Translations under genes and position numbers: made by a program
Shown here: positions 1 through 10,848 of the stretch, one piece after another
Position numbering within the stretch: the stretch's first letter is position 1
Layout: each line of letters begins with the position of its first letter
Notes under the pieces: model-generated
Seen by the model: the letters and a program-made list of their open reading frames with translations, nothing else
Told to the model about the DNA's origin: nothing
Databases searched by the model: none
From: Proteles cristata cristata
Taxonomy: Eukaryota; Chordata; Mammalia; Carnivora; Hyaenidae
NCBI GenBank assembly: GCA_017311185.1
Contig: JAESUZ010005539.1
Span: 124,001 to 188,000, forward strand
Direction of reading: 5' to 3'
DNA length: 64,000 bases

Positions 1-43
1 GACGGGTGACACCCAGGTCGGAAGTGAGTCGTTTCGGATGTAC

Positions 44-183
44 CTCTTTCGGCTTTGACTCTGTCAAGGATTTCGGTTTTGGCTGTGAGGTCAGACTTTA
101 AGGCAGTCTCCAGCTGAGCGATCTGCACTTTCAGCTGCTGCTCCCGTCCCTTCCACGGCTCCTCGTGGGCGGCACTGAAGGCA
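44..183 (-). CDS. RPGRIP1L: RPGRIP1L coding exon 10
   Basis: 140 nt, acceptor TTGCAG at 189-184 and donor GTACAT at 43-38 (minus strand). It encodes residues 368-415, reading [17 protein letters not shown] and then the conserved stretch [17 protein letters not shown]. Coiled-coil segment. Compared with the human protein recalled from memory, it shows clustered changes (Gln to Pro, Leu-Lys to Gly-Arg, Asp to Ala, Leu to Val, Thr to Ala), most going towards G/C, and a proline inside the helix-forming region. The exon is visibly more GC- and CpG-rich than its neighbours. Confidence 0.95.
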
Positions 184-901
184 CTGCAAGACACACGTGA
201 CAGGCGGAGGAGAGCCTGGAGAGCGGCCGCGGCCGAGAAACGCGCGCGAGAAAAGCTTTTAGTGGCACAGAGACCGCTGTCATCATGTCTTAGGAATTAA
301 GTAAACATATGCCGGTCTGCTGCTGTTGAAACCAAGGCGCCTTTCTCAGGCTGCGGTTAGGAAACATGAAAGGCTTTGTGGGATGAGCAAAGGAACTGGC
401 CTTAATTTAGGGCTCTCCAGTCAGAAAAGTTGGCAGCGTGCAGCTTTTGTGGGACTAGGAAAGGAATTCAGATACTGCACATGCTCCAGAGGAATCCGCG
501 GCTCCAGACCTCAGCCATGGGCCTCGGCTCAAACTAGGCTCTCCCGCATACGAGCCCTCTTAGCACCCAGAGAAAGGGGCTCGCCACCTGATCTCTACTT
601 CTAGAATCTGGAAGTTTTACGGAGTCTGGGCTACTATCATACTCACAAAATTCCGGCCGTGGAAGGGTAATGCACTGAAATACAGGACGGCGACTCTGCT
701 GCTCAGGAGTAGTGAGAATGCAGTTTTTGTCCCAAGAAGCCAAAGAGCGTTAACGGGCTAAGAACAAGGTTTTACTTGTAACGCGTGATTGGGATGAAAA
801 CCTAGTAAGAACGCCCTGGTAGGGATGATGAAGATACAAGTGTAGCAGTTTAAAGCACCGTTAAAATCGACTCATGATTAAATCCCAGCATTCATTTATG
901 C

Positions 902-1052
902 CAGTGGTTTCCAAATGCTGATAAGCGAAACCCTGGTGCTGGACCAGCTATACTCAACACTTGAGGAGACTTAAAAATGAAGATCCTGGGGCCCAGGAAT
1001 CCAGAGTTGTATAAAGCTTCTGCAGGTGATAGCCAGGTTTTTGGAAAAACTG
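902..1052. mobile_element. MER5-like hAT DNA transposon fossil
   Basis: Begins CAGTGGTTTCCAAA and ends TTTTTGGAAAAACTG, which are imperfect inverted termini of the hAT type, about 150 bp apart. The interior has the MER5-like words 'CCTGGGGCCCAGGAATCCAGAG' region (near 985-1006) and 'GCAGGTGAT' (1022-1030). It is non-autonomous, old and immobile. Family assignment is by recognition only. Confidence 0.6.
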
Positions 1053-1645
1053 ATCTTGATCTGTATTTCAGCAGAAAACTATTATCTGTGAAGCTTGATA
1101 TGACTGAATAATTATCAGCAGCTTTGACCCTTCTCCTTATTTTAAACCCATTAACTGAAACAAAAATTTATAAAATCTGGTTTTGTACTGACGATGAAGT
1201 AAGTGGAAGAAAAACTTATCATTGGAAATTGCCCTTAACGTTGCTCCCGGCTAATCTTGCGGTTTTCTTCCAAAAGAGATACTTTTCTGGGAGGCTTAGC
1301 TTTCAAAGGAACAGAATTATGTATCTATTTTACATTTTGAATGCTTTTATTGCATTTAAAATAATATGAACTTAAAAATAAATGAAATTCTAGAAGTCTC
1401 TCTAAATATGACATCTGTTTCTTCTATCAATGTTCTCATTTCACATATGGAACCTTAAAAAAATGCATAAACCTATATACCGATATTTTAAGTTAATTTG
1501 ATCAAAGGTACAATTACCTAGACTTAAATGAAATCCAAACAAAATATGTACTTTAAATATTAAAGAATATTCCTTTACATTTTCATTTTTTAAAATAAAG
1601 ACCAAATATAATTTCTGCGTCTGGTCAAATTATATAAACCAAACA

Positions 1646-1722
1646 CACACATATGTATGTATGTGGATGTACGGGTACGGGTGTGTGTGTGTGTGTGCGT
1701 GTGCGCGTGCGCATGTGTGTCT
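1646..1722. repeat. (TG)n / (CG)-interrupted microsatellite
   Basis: Alternating purine-pyrimidine tract: ACACACACATATGTATGTATG followed by GTGTGTG and GTGCGCGTGCGC words. Such mixed TG/CG tracts can adopt Z-DNA and are usually length-polymorphic. Confidence 0.85.
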
Positions 1723-4496
1723 TGTATTATTAAAAACATGTACTACCCGGAAAAAAAATTAGCATGATGAAATAGGCACAATTATACATTATATCAGACG
1801 CCAAAAATTAGAAACAGTAGTGTTCCAATAGCATTAGTACCAGCAAAAAGATCACCAACAGTTAATCTGGCAGAAACATCAGAAGCTGTATGTGTTTAAA
1901 TTAAGAACAATTTAGCAGCCTGGTTTTTCCAAACCCACAAAATACTAGTGTAAATCAGCATAAGTCAATCTGAATTTAGTCCACTGCTATCTTCCCTCTA
2001 AATTTAGGATTACATTCCACTGGAGTTTCATGAGGAATTCCTTTTGAATTTACTGTATTCCTCTATGCTTGGAGCCATCTGTGTAACTATAAATGGTGAA
2101 CCACATCTGGCTCCATTTTCTCTGTAAAGGCTGTGTACATGATTAAATCTGCATATGAGAACAGTCTTTGAGAACCTTTTATTCATGAAAATGTTTTTGT
2201 ATATTGCCTAAAGTGACAACCAAGGGGGGGATCATAGTTGGTCTGTGTGCGCATCTGATTTGTTTTGTTACGTGGCTGAAGTGGGAGAACGTCCATCCAC
2301 AGTGAATGTCCACTGGCACGGCCACTGGCAGTCATGGGTCAGCGGACACTCTTGATCAACAACATGACCAGACTGAAATCAAACCTAAAGAACTCTTCTC
2401 CACCCTAAGGTCTTTTTTCTTACAGAAGAAATTCTACTTATTCCCGTGTTTAAGGCCACCCTAATGGGAAAGAGATGGAAGAATAAGCTCTAAATCATCC
2501 ATGAAGAAATCCATAGGTGCTTCAGTTAGGACCTAATGGAAATTTACATAGGGATATTTCACCCACTGAAAGAAAATAATGCCCTGAATGTACTTGGTTT
2601 GATTTCTGAGAAGCACAAAGTGCTCACTTTGGATCACGTGAGCTCTCGTGATTCCTAGAAGACTGTAGGGGACAGGCGCTCACTTTACAGAAAGGGACCT
2701 CAGAAAGTCTGTGGCTGGTCGGCAGGGCTCCATTAAGTTTTGGATAGTAGATGGCTACTGATTACATTGTGAAGACCTGATTCACCCAATTCTCAAAAAG
2801 GTTAATACCCTCTTCAAAGACCGGACCAAGTCTTTTTTTTCCTAAAATAGGTATTAGTGTCTCTTGTCTCTAACAGAGTCTCTGGATCCTCTCTCAAATG
2901 GGCTAAATCTGAATTGGACGGCGATGGGAGGCTGGGGAAGGGAGGTTCCAAAGGGGTGGTAAAAGCCACGTTTTGCTGTTTTTCAGGTTATTCATAGATT
3001 CCACAGCTGAAGGACCATTGTACTCATCAGTGCTACCACCCTCAAACTACGCCAACTTCAAGGTGGGGCACAGCTTTGCGACACTGCAGTGTAGAGTTTC
3101 TCTCTGACCACGTAGATTTAATTGCAAAAAAAGTTTCTTCTGATTTTCCAAATGGAGTATTTCTTAAATAAGGTTATACTTATTTCTTGGCAGTGTATCA
3201 AAAATGTTTTCGCATATTAAAACGAGCTCGTTCCAAATACTAACATGAGGGTTTTATCTTACCAGATGATTCTTTAATATGTCATATGTCAAGTAATAAA
3301 CACATTCGAAATTTCATTTGGGAAAGGAAGATGAGAATGTAATCTGCAAATCATATTTTTCTCCTGAAAACTAGCCAGTTTTGAATAACAAACAAATGCT
3401 CTCCTTCTAAAAACATGCTATCGCTATGACTAACCAAACAGGGAGTAAATTGTATTTAGTTTTTGATGAGCTCTAGTTGTTGGCAATAATGGTAACAGTG
3501 CCACGGAATACAAGAGCTTTAAAGAATCTTAAAGACGACAGTGATTTTTGTAGAAGTTTCTCCAAGTGTGTTTCTGAAAACATATTATATTTTAAAAATT
3601 TGTATTAGAGAATTTTAGTTTTGTTTGCTATCATGTGTGCTGCTAGGTTTCGTGCCTAAGTGACATTAGTTTTTTTTTTTTTTTGGACACAAAATGTTTT
3701 GACACTCATTACACACATTTACTTCCATATATCTCACACAAAATTCAAGTGCGAGCTGCATAATGAAGTCTGTTTTTAATGTGACAGGAAAAAAAATGTA
3801 GCTCAAGCATAAAACATTTAAAAAAACCCTTCAAAGTCAGATTTACACACTCAGATCATCTTCTAATATGGAAAGATAAAGTTTCATGGTGATAAAGTAA
3901 ATATGAGAAAAACATGTCTCTCTCCAAACTCCAGTTATGCATTATTCCCGGCTAAGTTTAATGTTTTTTATTCCCAGAAGGTATGTTCAGTAAATCCTCA
4001 AATAGGGAGGTAGAAAATGTATAAGCAACGGCCAAATGGCACTTATTTTTCTTGTATTAAAGTCCATATTAAATTATTTGAAATTACAAGATGTTGAAGA
4101 TAAATATAAGTCAATAAAAATTCCTGAATGAATGATAGTTCTGTGGTTCCGTGACTGTTTCCCTTCCACAGAACCAGTTTTCCAACGCAATTAAAAATGA
4201 GAGATAGTGAAGTATAGGGGGAAAAGAAATCAAGTTTTAGAGTCAAAAGAATTGGGCTGGGGTGTCCTTTACTAGAGTCTGAGCAATGTTGCGTGGCTCT
4301 GTACAAGTCTCTTAATTTTTCTTGGCTTTCAATTCCCTCATTTCTAAAATGTGGGGATAACATTATCTCCTCTGCCCTATAATGCAGTGGTTGTGTGATC
4401 TATATACTGAAATGTGGAAATTTCAAACATATAACGACCAAATACTTAGATATGAATCAGTATAAACCTTGAATTGTTCTACAGAAATGAGAATAT

Positions 4497-4624
4497 AGGA
4501 GATACCTCGGTGGCTCAGTCGGTTAGGTGTCAGACTCTTGATTTCAACTCAGGTCACGGTCTCGTAGTTCATGGGTTTGAGCCCCACATCTGGCTCTGCG
4601 CTGATAGCGTGGTGCCTGCTTGGG

Positions 4625-4666
<42 letters not shown>

Positions 4667-4721
4667 CCTCCCCTCCTCCTCTCTCTCTCTCTTTCTCTCT
4701 CTCTCTCAAAATAAATGAAAA
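4497..4721 (+). mobile_element. Felid tRNA-derived CAN SINE, plus strand
   Basis: Degenerate head 'CTCGGTGGCTCAGTCGGTTAGG', B-box-like 'GGGTTTGAGCC', then an expanded (TC)n tract (4627-4663) and terminal TCTCAAAATAAAT. A second SINE follows within about 15 bp. Confidence 0.9.
4627..4712. repeat. (TC)n microsatellite inside a SINE
   Basis: An uninterrupted TC run of about 37 nt, then further C/T-rich repeats. It has grown from the CT-rich body of the SINE at 4497-4721 and is a likely polymorphic marker. Confidence 0.85.
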
Positions 4722-4734
4722 AAGGAGGTGTGAT

Positions 4735-4960
4735 AGGGGCACCCGGGTGGCTCAGTCGGTTAAGCTTCAGCTCAGGTCATGATCTCACAGTCCATGGGTT
4801 CGAGCCCCGCATCGGGCTCTGTGCTGACAGCTCAGAGCCTGGAGACTGCTTCAGACTCTGTGTCTCCTTCTCTCTCTGCGCCTCCCCCACTTGCTCTCTG
4901 TCTCTCTCTGTCTCTGTCTCTCAAAATAAAAATACAGACATAATAAAAATGTAAAAAAAA
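4735..4960 (+). mobile_element. Felid CAN SINE, plus strand (adjacent copy)
   Basis: GGGGCACCCGGGTGGCTCAG head, CTGTGCTGACAGCTCAGAGC body, CT-rich region and A-rich end. It sits directly downstream of the copy at 4497-4721 in the same orientation, apparently inserted into or beside that copy's A-rich tail. Confidence 0.92.
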
Positions 4961-5152
4961 GGAGGTATAATAAATGCTTTAGGTAAAATTAATCATGGTT
5001 AATGAGAGAGGGGCCAGAACAAAGCTGTAGGGCCAAATGATCTGGAAGGGGTCCAAGGCAGAGCCCACATAAGGATTTTTAGCTGGTCTATCCTTGCTAA
5101 AGAGCCCCAGATATTATTTTAACTAATGTCTGAATCTGCTATTGATAATGGT

Positions 5153-5370
5153 TTAAAAAAATTTTTTAAAATGTTTATTTACTTTTGAAAGAGAGAGAGA
5201 GGCAGTGTGAGCAGGAGAGGGGCAGAGAGAGAGGGAGACACAGAATCTGAAGGTGGCTCCAGGCTCTGAGCTGTCAGCACAGAGCCCGACGCGGGGCTCG
5301 AACTCATGAAGCATGAGATCATAAGCCGAAGTCGGACGCTTGACTGAATGGACCACTGGGGGGGCCCTGC
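5153..5370 (-). mobile_element. Felid CAN SINE, minus strand
   Basis: Starts with the A-tail complement (AATGTTTATTTAC), then GAGAGAGAGA, GCTCTGAGCTGTCAGCACAG and the complement of the tRNA-like head, here decayed to GGACCACTGGGGGGGCCC. Confidence 0.9.
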
Positions 5371-5965
5371 TATCGATACCCCTTAACATCATGAGCGACT
5401 ATGCGAAGATCATCAACACTAGCAGGTAAACAACATAGATGACCCATGCCACTAGCATGATGCATGACATTAATCTGCGCATCTTTTCAAAGTAAACATA
5501 AACAACAGCCTATTCCTATACTCTTTAGTTATTTGTTTAATTTATAGAATGTAAGTTGACTGTTAAAACATACTGTAAAAAAGTGTGTCGATGCATCAGA
5601 TGACTCTCTTGTGACATTTCAGAATATGATCAACAGAAGCAACCTTTGAATATCTGCTCTAACATACATCTTCTAATATGTATAGTAAATTTACTTTCAT
5701 GTAAATTACACTTTCATGTAATTTACTTTCACGTATAGAAAAATACTTTCCTGTCTTTACCCTTTATCAATTATCATGTACTAAAAAGACTTAAAAATAC
5801 ACACCATACGTGGACACACACACAGATATCTGTAGCACTTAACTGAACTTAGCTGTGGTGCAGAAGTTCGTTTGTAAAACTATTGGAAGGGCTTACTTTT
5901 TAAAATACCATCATTTTGACGTAGATTAAAAGACAAAATTGAAGTAGCCCTTTAAAATTTATCTT

Positions 5966-6069
5966 GAGGGGCGCCTGGCTGGCTTAGTCAGAAGAGCATG
6001 TGACTCTCAATCTCAGGGTCGTAAGTTTGATCCCCATGTTGAGTGTAGGGAGTATTTAAATAAATAAAT
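5966..6069 (+). mobile_element. Older short CAN SINE, plus strand
   Basis: GGGGCGCCTGGCTGGCTTAG head, TGACTCTCAATCTCAGGGTC, GTTGAGTGTAGGGAGTATTT and AAATAAATAAAT tail. It lacks the CT-rich felid body, so it belongs to an older short subfamily also seen at 27586 and 31380. Confidence 0.85.
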
Positions 6070-6414
6070 GGAACACGGGCATTCCCAATACCTACATTTC
6101 CAGGTTGGTGTGACACACTTACACTTTGAAGAGTGCCTAGCACAGTGCCTGCTCCTCATGGCTTACGTCCAGTAAACGACAGCAGTTGCTACTGGCAACA
6201 CAATGACACGGTTTGCTAGTAATAGGCTCCTGCTCAGGTTAAAGAACTTATCACAAATGCCCCAAAAAGGCTAATTTTTCTTTTGTAACACACATATATT
6301 TTTTCAATCACCCACTTCCGGTTCTTTAATCAATATTAGATATTCTGATGTCCACTGCTTTGATATAAAGGATCTCAAGCAAGAGAACAAGAGAACACAC
6401 GTATCGTGATTTAC

Positions 6415-6488
6415 CTGGTATAAAGTTTGTCGTAGTTCTCCTTTAAAAGTTCCCGTTCCTTTTCTAGGTCATTGATTCTATCCTGCAA
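6415..6488 (-). CDS. RPGRIP1L: RPGRIP1L coding exon 9
   Basis: 74 nt; acceptor TTTTAG at 6494-6489, donor GTAAAT at 6414-6409. Encodes residues 344-368: LQDRINDLEKERELLKENYD then KLYT and a split serine. Heptad pattern typical of the coiled coil. The donor interrupts codon 368 after two bases, matching exon 10 (AG|T). Confidence 0.96.
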
Positions 6489-8045
6489 CTAAAATGCAAA
6501 GAAAATGACACATTAGGCGATTATCATATAAATCTACATGGGAGTAAAATAACATGAGAGGGGGCTAACATGTTTTAGTCTTGATTTCTAAATCGCAGCT
6601 GCTAACTAGTTAACTAGTACCGTATGTATTTCATTTAGCACTGATCTTTTTCTAAGTTGTTAAGTTAACATGAAATTAGTATTTGTTTTAATTTAGTAGA
6701 AACGTATGCACTGCTTTATGGTGACATGTGCCAAAACTCAATAAAGAATGTGTTAAAAGTTTGCTATGAAGTCTGGGAAACATATTTTTCACTTCTCTCC
6801 CCGATGAATTCCATCATTATGTTAATTTTGTGTTAATTTCCAATTGGCCCATAAAAATAAAAGGATTAACCTTTCTTTTGGTTCATGGTTCAAACGAATT
6901 GTGCGATGCACGATTTACTCTGAAGACCTAATTTCTTATGTTATCTGGGGTTTACAAAGAGCCGGTAGCACATCTTTTAAATAAGTGAATGAATAAATAA
7001 AACTGTATGCCTTGTTTTATCCTGATGAATAATATTTTTAGAAACGAACTGAGGGTAATCATTATGCCTTTATGACTACCATGTAGCTTTCTGTATTTCT
7101 GTCTAGCATTTATGTTTAAAGTTTTATTCACCAGTATATTGTGTAGTTATGATCCTTTCCCACGGATCAGAGCACTCTTAAAGTTCATTTCCATTTTCAT
7201 AACTCCCTCTTGATGCAAGTCTGAGGCACAGTAAAGATTCTCTCTCCCAAGATCAGAGCAGAATGTAGGCATCTTATTTCACTGCCTCAGTTCATTCTCT
7301 TTAAGAACAAATTTAAGAGGCTACGGAAAGAGATTGTGCTAGCTGGGAGACACGAGCAGTGACAATAATAGAAAGATGAGTTTTCAAACAACTCCCTAGA
7401 AAAAAATTAAATATTTTCACAAAATTGCTGACGCTGCAGAGCAGAATATCCTTCTCCCCAGAAACAGATGTGGATTCCTCTAACTCTGTCTTGGTATCTC
7501 AAAAGGCTCATAAGATATTAAGGCTGAGAAAGTTAAGTTCCACAGGTAAGTTTCGAAACGTGTCTTCTTTTCCCTCAAGAGTCAACCCTTTAGGTGAACA
7601 GTGAGTATCAGCCCCCTAGCAAGTGTCTGCAAGCACTGAGATGCCTTGCCCATGACAACGGCACTATGCTTTGCTGTGCTCAAAGCACCGTGTATGTAGT
7701 TTGGGATTTTTAAATAAATGTGCTGCTTGGAACGTCTCTGTTTTACTTTTTCAAAACAGTTACAGAGGAGTTTTTCTTTTTATTATTTTTTTCAACATTT
7801 ATTTATTTTTTTGAGAGACAGAAACAGAGCACGAGCTGGGGAGGGGCAGAGAGAAAGGGAGACACAGAATCCGAAGCAGCCTCTAGGCTCTGAGCTGTCA
7901 GCAAAGAGCCCGACGCAGGGCTCGAACCCACAAGCTGTGAGATTATGACCTGAGCCGAAGTTGGATGCTTAACCGACTGGGCTGCCCCGGGCGCCCCAGA
8001 GAAGTTTTAATGCAGCCGAGGGCTAACAGCCTCCTGGGAGCTCAC
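6489..8045 (-). other. RPGRIP1L intron 8
   Basis: 1.56 kb intron. Mostly unique A/T-rich sequence without recognisable genes, with one minus-strand felid SINE near its right end (7780-7998). Confidence 0.85.
7780..7998 (-). mobile_element. Felid CAN SINE, minus strand
   Basis: CAACATTTATTTATTTTTTTGA tail complement, GAGCTGTCAGCAAAGAGCCC and CGACTGGGCTGCC head complement. Flanked by an imperfect target duplication, CAGAGGAGTTTT (about 7752) and CAGAGAAGTTTT (about 7997). It lies only about 48 bp from the exon 8 donor. Confidence 0.92.
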
Positions 8046-8192
8046 CTCTTCTATTCTCCTTTCAGAAAACGTCACGGCGTGTAACTGTTTCTCAAGGCTG
8101 CAGCATTTTAAGCGCTGCTCTTTGAGCTGCGCATTTAGCTCGTCTCCATTTGCCATCAAGGCGTCGTGGCTGATCCGGAGACTTCTCTGCTT
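8046..8192 (-). CDS. RPGRIP1L: RPGRIP1L coding exon 8
   Basis: 147 nt, 49 whole codons (residues 295-343), acceptor TTTTAG and donor GTGAGC. It encodes [20 protein letters not shown], then [20 protein letters not shown] and TFSERRIEE. Being a phase 0-0 exon, it could be skipped without a frameshift. Clustered substitutions relative to human (SMK to AVT) lie near the end of the exon. Confidence 0.96.
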
Positions 8193-8688
8193 CTAAAATA
8201 CAAGATTGTTTCGAAATTACTCTTGGATTCTGTGTTAAACAAGTGACGACGATGCTGTAAGTGAAGGTACTCCTGAAGTGTACATTATACAGGTTATTCT
8301 TCACCTCCCAACGTGTGCGCGCTACTGGTCCATGGAGACACTTGTGACCCAAGTGTGTAATTAGGAAAAAATACATAGAGTTTTCCTAGCACAGAGTCAC
8401 ATGATGCAAACTTTTTGTCCTTTATTTTATATCCTCCTAGGTTTTGACTGGCTGATTAGTGACCAGTGGTTTTGGCAATTTTTTTTTTCTTTCTGTTGTG
8501 GCTATAGTGGTTGGACACGCTGTCTAAAAATGCCACCACATGGGTCAAAAATAAATGCTGACCACAGATAATGAAACTTGAAAGGCTTTGTCACCACAGC
8601 ATATAAACAGGCTAACAGAAGGTTAGCTTCTACTTTTAATACAATTAGGTTGAAATTTTCAATTCAGGAAAATAGTTACTGAAGTTTT

Positions 8689-8798
8689 CAAAAAAAAATT
8701 TTTATTTTTCTTGTAAGTAATCTCTATGGCCAAAGTGGGGGCTGAATTCACTGCCCTGAGATCAAGATGCTTCACTGACCATACCAGCCACACGTCCT
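8689..8798 (-). mobile_element. Decayed short CAN SINE, minus strand
   Basis: TTGTAAGTAATCTCTATGGCC, GGGGGCTGAATTCACTGCCC and GACCATACCAGCCACACGTCC resemble the complement of the short, older carnivore SINE type. Heavily mutated. Confidence 0.65.
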
Positions 8799-8864
8799 AA
8801 TCTTCTTAATTTTTAAAATGGCATTTATGGATACGTTTTAAATTTATATTCTTAGATGTTACAT

Positions 8865-9058
8865 ACCTTTTTTTTTTTTTGTTTTTTACTGTTTACTTAC
8901 TTTTGAGAAAGCATAAGCTGGGGAGGGGTAGAGAAAAGGGGACAGAGGATCTGTGCTAATAGCACAGAGCCCGATGTGGACCTTGAACCCACCAACCACC
9001 AGATCATAACCTGAGCCGAAGTCATACGCTGAACCTACTGAGTCACCCAGGTGTCCCC
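8865..9058 (-). mobile_element. Felid CAN SINE, minus strand (partly deleted)
   Basis: T-rich start, TTTACTTACTTTTGAGAAAG, AATAGCACAGAGCCCGATG and GAGTCACCCAGGTGTCCCC. The CT-rich section is shorter than in other copies. Confidence 0.88.
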
Positions 9059-9170
9059 ACTTTTCTTTTTTACAAATAAAAAAAGGTGATGATGATATTA
9101 AAGTCTTTTCATAGAAATCATGACCATAACATGTAATGGCTCATATCCTAATTAAAATCACTTAAGTTCT

Positions 9171-9371
9171 GGGGTGCCTGCGTGGCTCAGTTAGTTGAGC
9201 GTATGACTTTTGATTTCGGATCAGATCATGATCTCATGGTTGTGAGATGGAGCCCGGCATTGGACTCTGCATTGGAGGTGGACAATGCCTAAGATGCTCT
9301 CTCCGCCTCTCCCCTGCCTATGTGTATGCACGGCATACACACCCTCTCTCTCAAGAAGAAAAAAAAAGATA
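9171..9371 (+). mobile_element. Felid CAN SINE, plus strand
   Basis: GGGGTGCCTGCGTGGCTCAG head, GATCATGATCTCATGGTTG, CT-rich body and an A-rich end with AAGAAGAAAA. Confidence 0.9.
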
Positions 9372-10697
9372 AACATCTGAACTGAAGTTCTTCAATCATT
9401 TAAAAGAAACATAGGTATTGAGTCACGGGAGTTCAATTTTTGGTAATCTTGGTATTATTAGAATACATTATCTTTAACCACCTTTTCCTGGACTTCCTAC
9501 CTCATTCGTTGAAGCTGTTGGTCTGAACCTCTTAAATCTTTTCTTTACGCAATGCCAGTGCACAAAAGAGGAGCCTGTGCTATAGGAGACACTAGCTACT
9601 GGTGGTACTGGAAGAAATACCTGGCATCACTGTTAAATGGAAGTCAAGTGGTCAAAGTGACAGAAGAATGAAATGTCACTTTTTATTTCCTTTCCTAATT
9701 TCCCATGTTGGAAATGGCCCTCAGCTCCATGTTTTCTTAATTTCCCTCTTGTATCTATGGGTAGCCAGTGCTATTGACTCCACTCTCTGACTAGCCTTCT
9801 CTCTTTCATAAGCTCTCATATTTACGTGGAAGGCAGTTACTACTTTGCATTTAAGGAAGCTCCTGCAGGATGGAAAGCACACACCAGAGTACAAGTTTAA
9901 AAACATTTACCTAATTCGAGAGTAAATTTAGGCTTCTGATGACCCTATGCTTTCCATCAACTTACTGCTTTCCTGGTCTCAGCACTTCAAAGAAAGTAAT
10001 GCTTCATATGAATTGTGTTCATCTGGAATGTTTGGGAGTTCATTAATTCCAGAACTTACGTTAATTATGCAGTGCCAGTCAATAGGAGCCTTCCGCTGGC
10101 ACATTCCTGTGGGGCCACGATCTTGTTAGAGTGGCCAGGGGGGTGAAGAGTGCCTAGTATTGTCGACCTGAATGATGAAGAAGTAAAAGAAGTATCCTGG
10201 TAGCTGACATGATGGCTACTCAAATATTGTGTGATAATGGGACATAGCGCCAACACCAAACACATCAGAGAAAGATGGAATGAAACCTGATTACTGACCT
10301 ATTTATAACCTGTTCTGTCTTGGCTATTTCATAAATGCTTAGAACTGAAGAGATATGCAAATATGTCTAACCCTTCAGTGCTACGTGCCCATATGAATTC
10401 AGATAAAAGGAGTTAAAAATACATTTTCTTGGCATGAGATAATTTATGATAAACATGTCTATTATTTTAAGATGACATAGATATTTATAAACAGCCCAAC
10501 TGGTTTGTTATTTCTTTAGCTATTAAGTTATAAATTATAAAGAAGACATGAAGTGAAAGTAGACATGTGTAAGAATAAAAAGAGCATCTTTAAAAAAAAC
10601 TTTTTAGTGTTACAACCATTCTGTTTAAAATAATATAACATAAACACTCTCTTTGAACCTTTGTATCTATGTATCACCGTAATAAAATAAATGATCA

Positions 10698-10811
<114 letters not shown>

Positions 10812-10832
10812 TCAACAGCGTGTTTAAGAAAA

Positions 10833-10848
10833 AGAGAGAGAGAGAGAG
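10833..10848. repeat. (AG)n microsatellite next to exon 7 acceptor
   Basis: Eight AG units on the plus strand, i.e. (CT)8 on the RPGRIP1L sense strand, about 24-39 nt upstream of the exon 7 acceptor. With the adjoining TTTTTCTT it forms the only pyrimidine-rich tract available to this splice site. Confidence 0.85.

Larger units (their letters stand above)
184..6414 (-). other. RPGRIP1L intron 9
   Basis: 6.2 kb intron. From left to right it holds a CpG-dense patch (about 216-252, including GCGGCCGC), a MER5-like DNA-transposon fossil (902-1052), a TG/CG microsatellite (1680-1720), a long unique A/T-rich stretch with no gene seen (about 1750-4490), two adjacent plus-strand SINEs (4497-4960), a minus-strand SINE (5153-5370) and an older short SINE (5966-6069). 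The open reading frames within it are SINE- or chance-derived. Confidence 0.85.

Noticed and set aside
4474..4954. tRNA-like sequences with A/B-box words, here and in every other SINE
   Set aside because: They are heads of tRNA-derived SINEs, not functional tRNA genes: the cloverleaf is decayed and each is followed by the SINE body.
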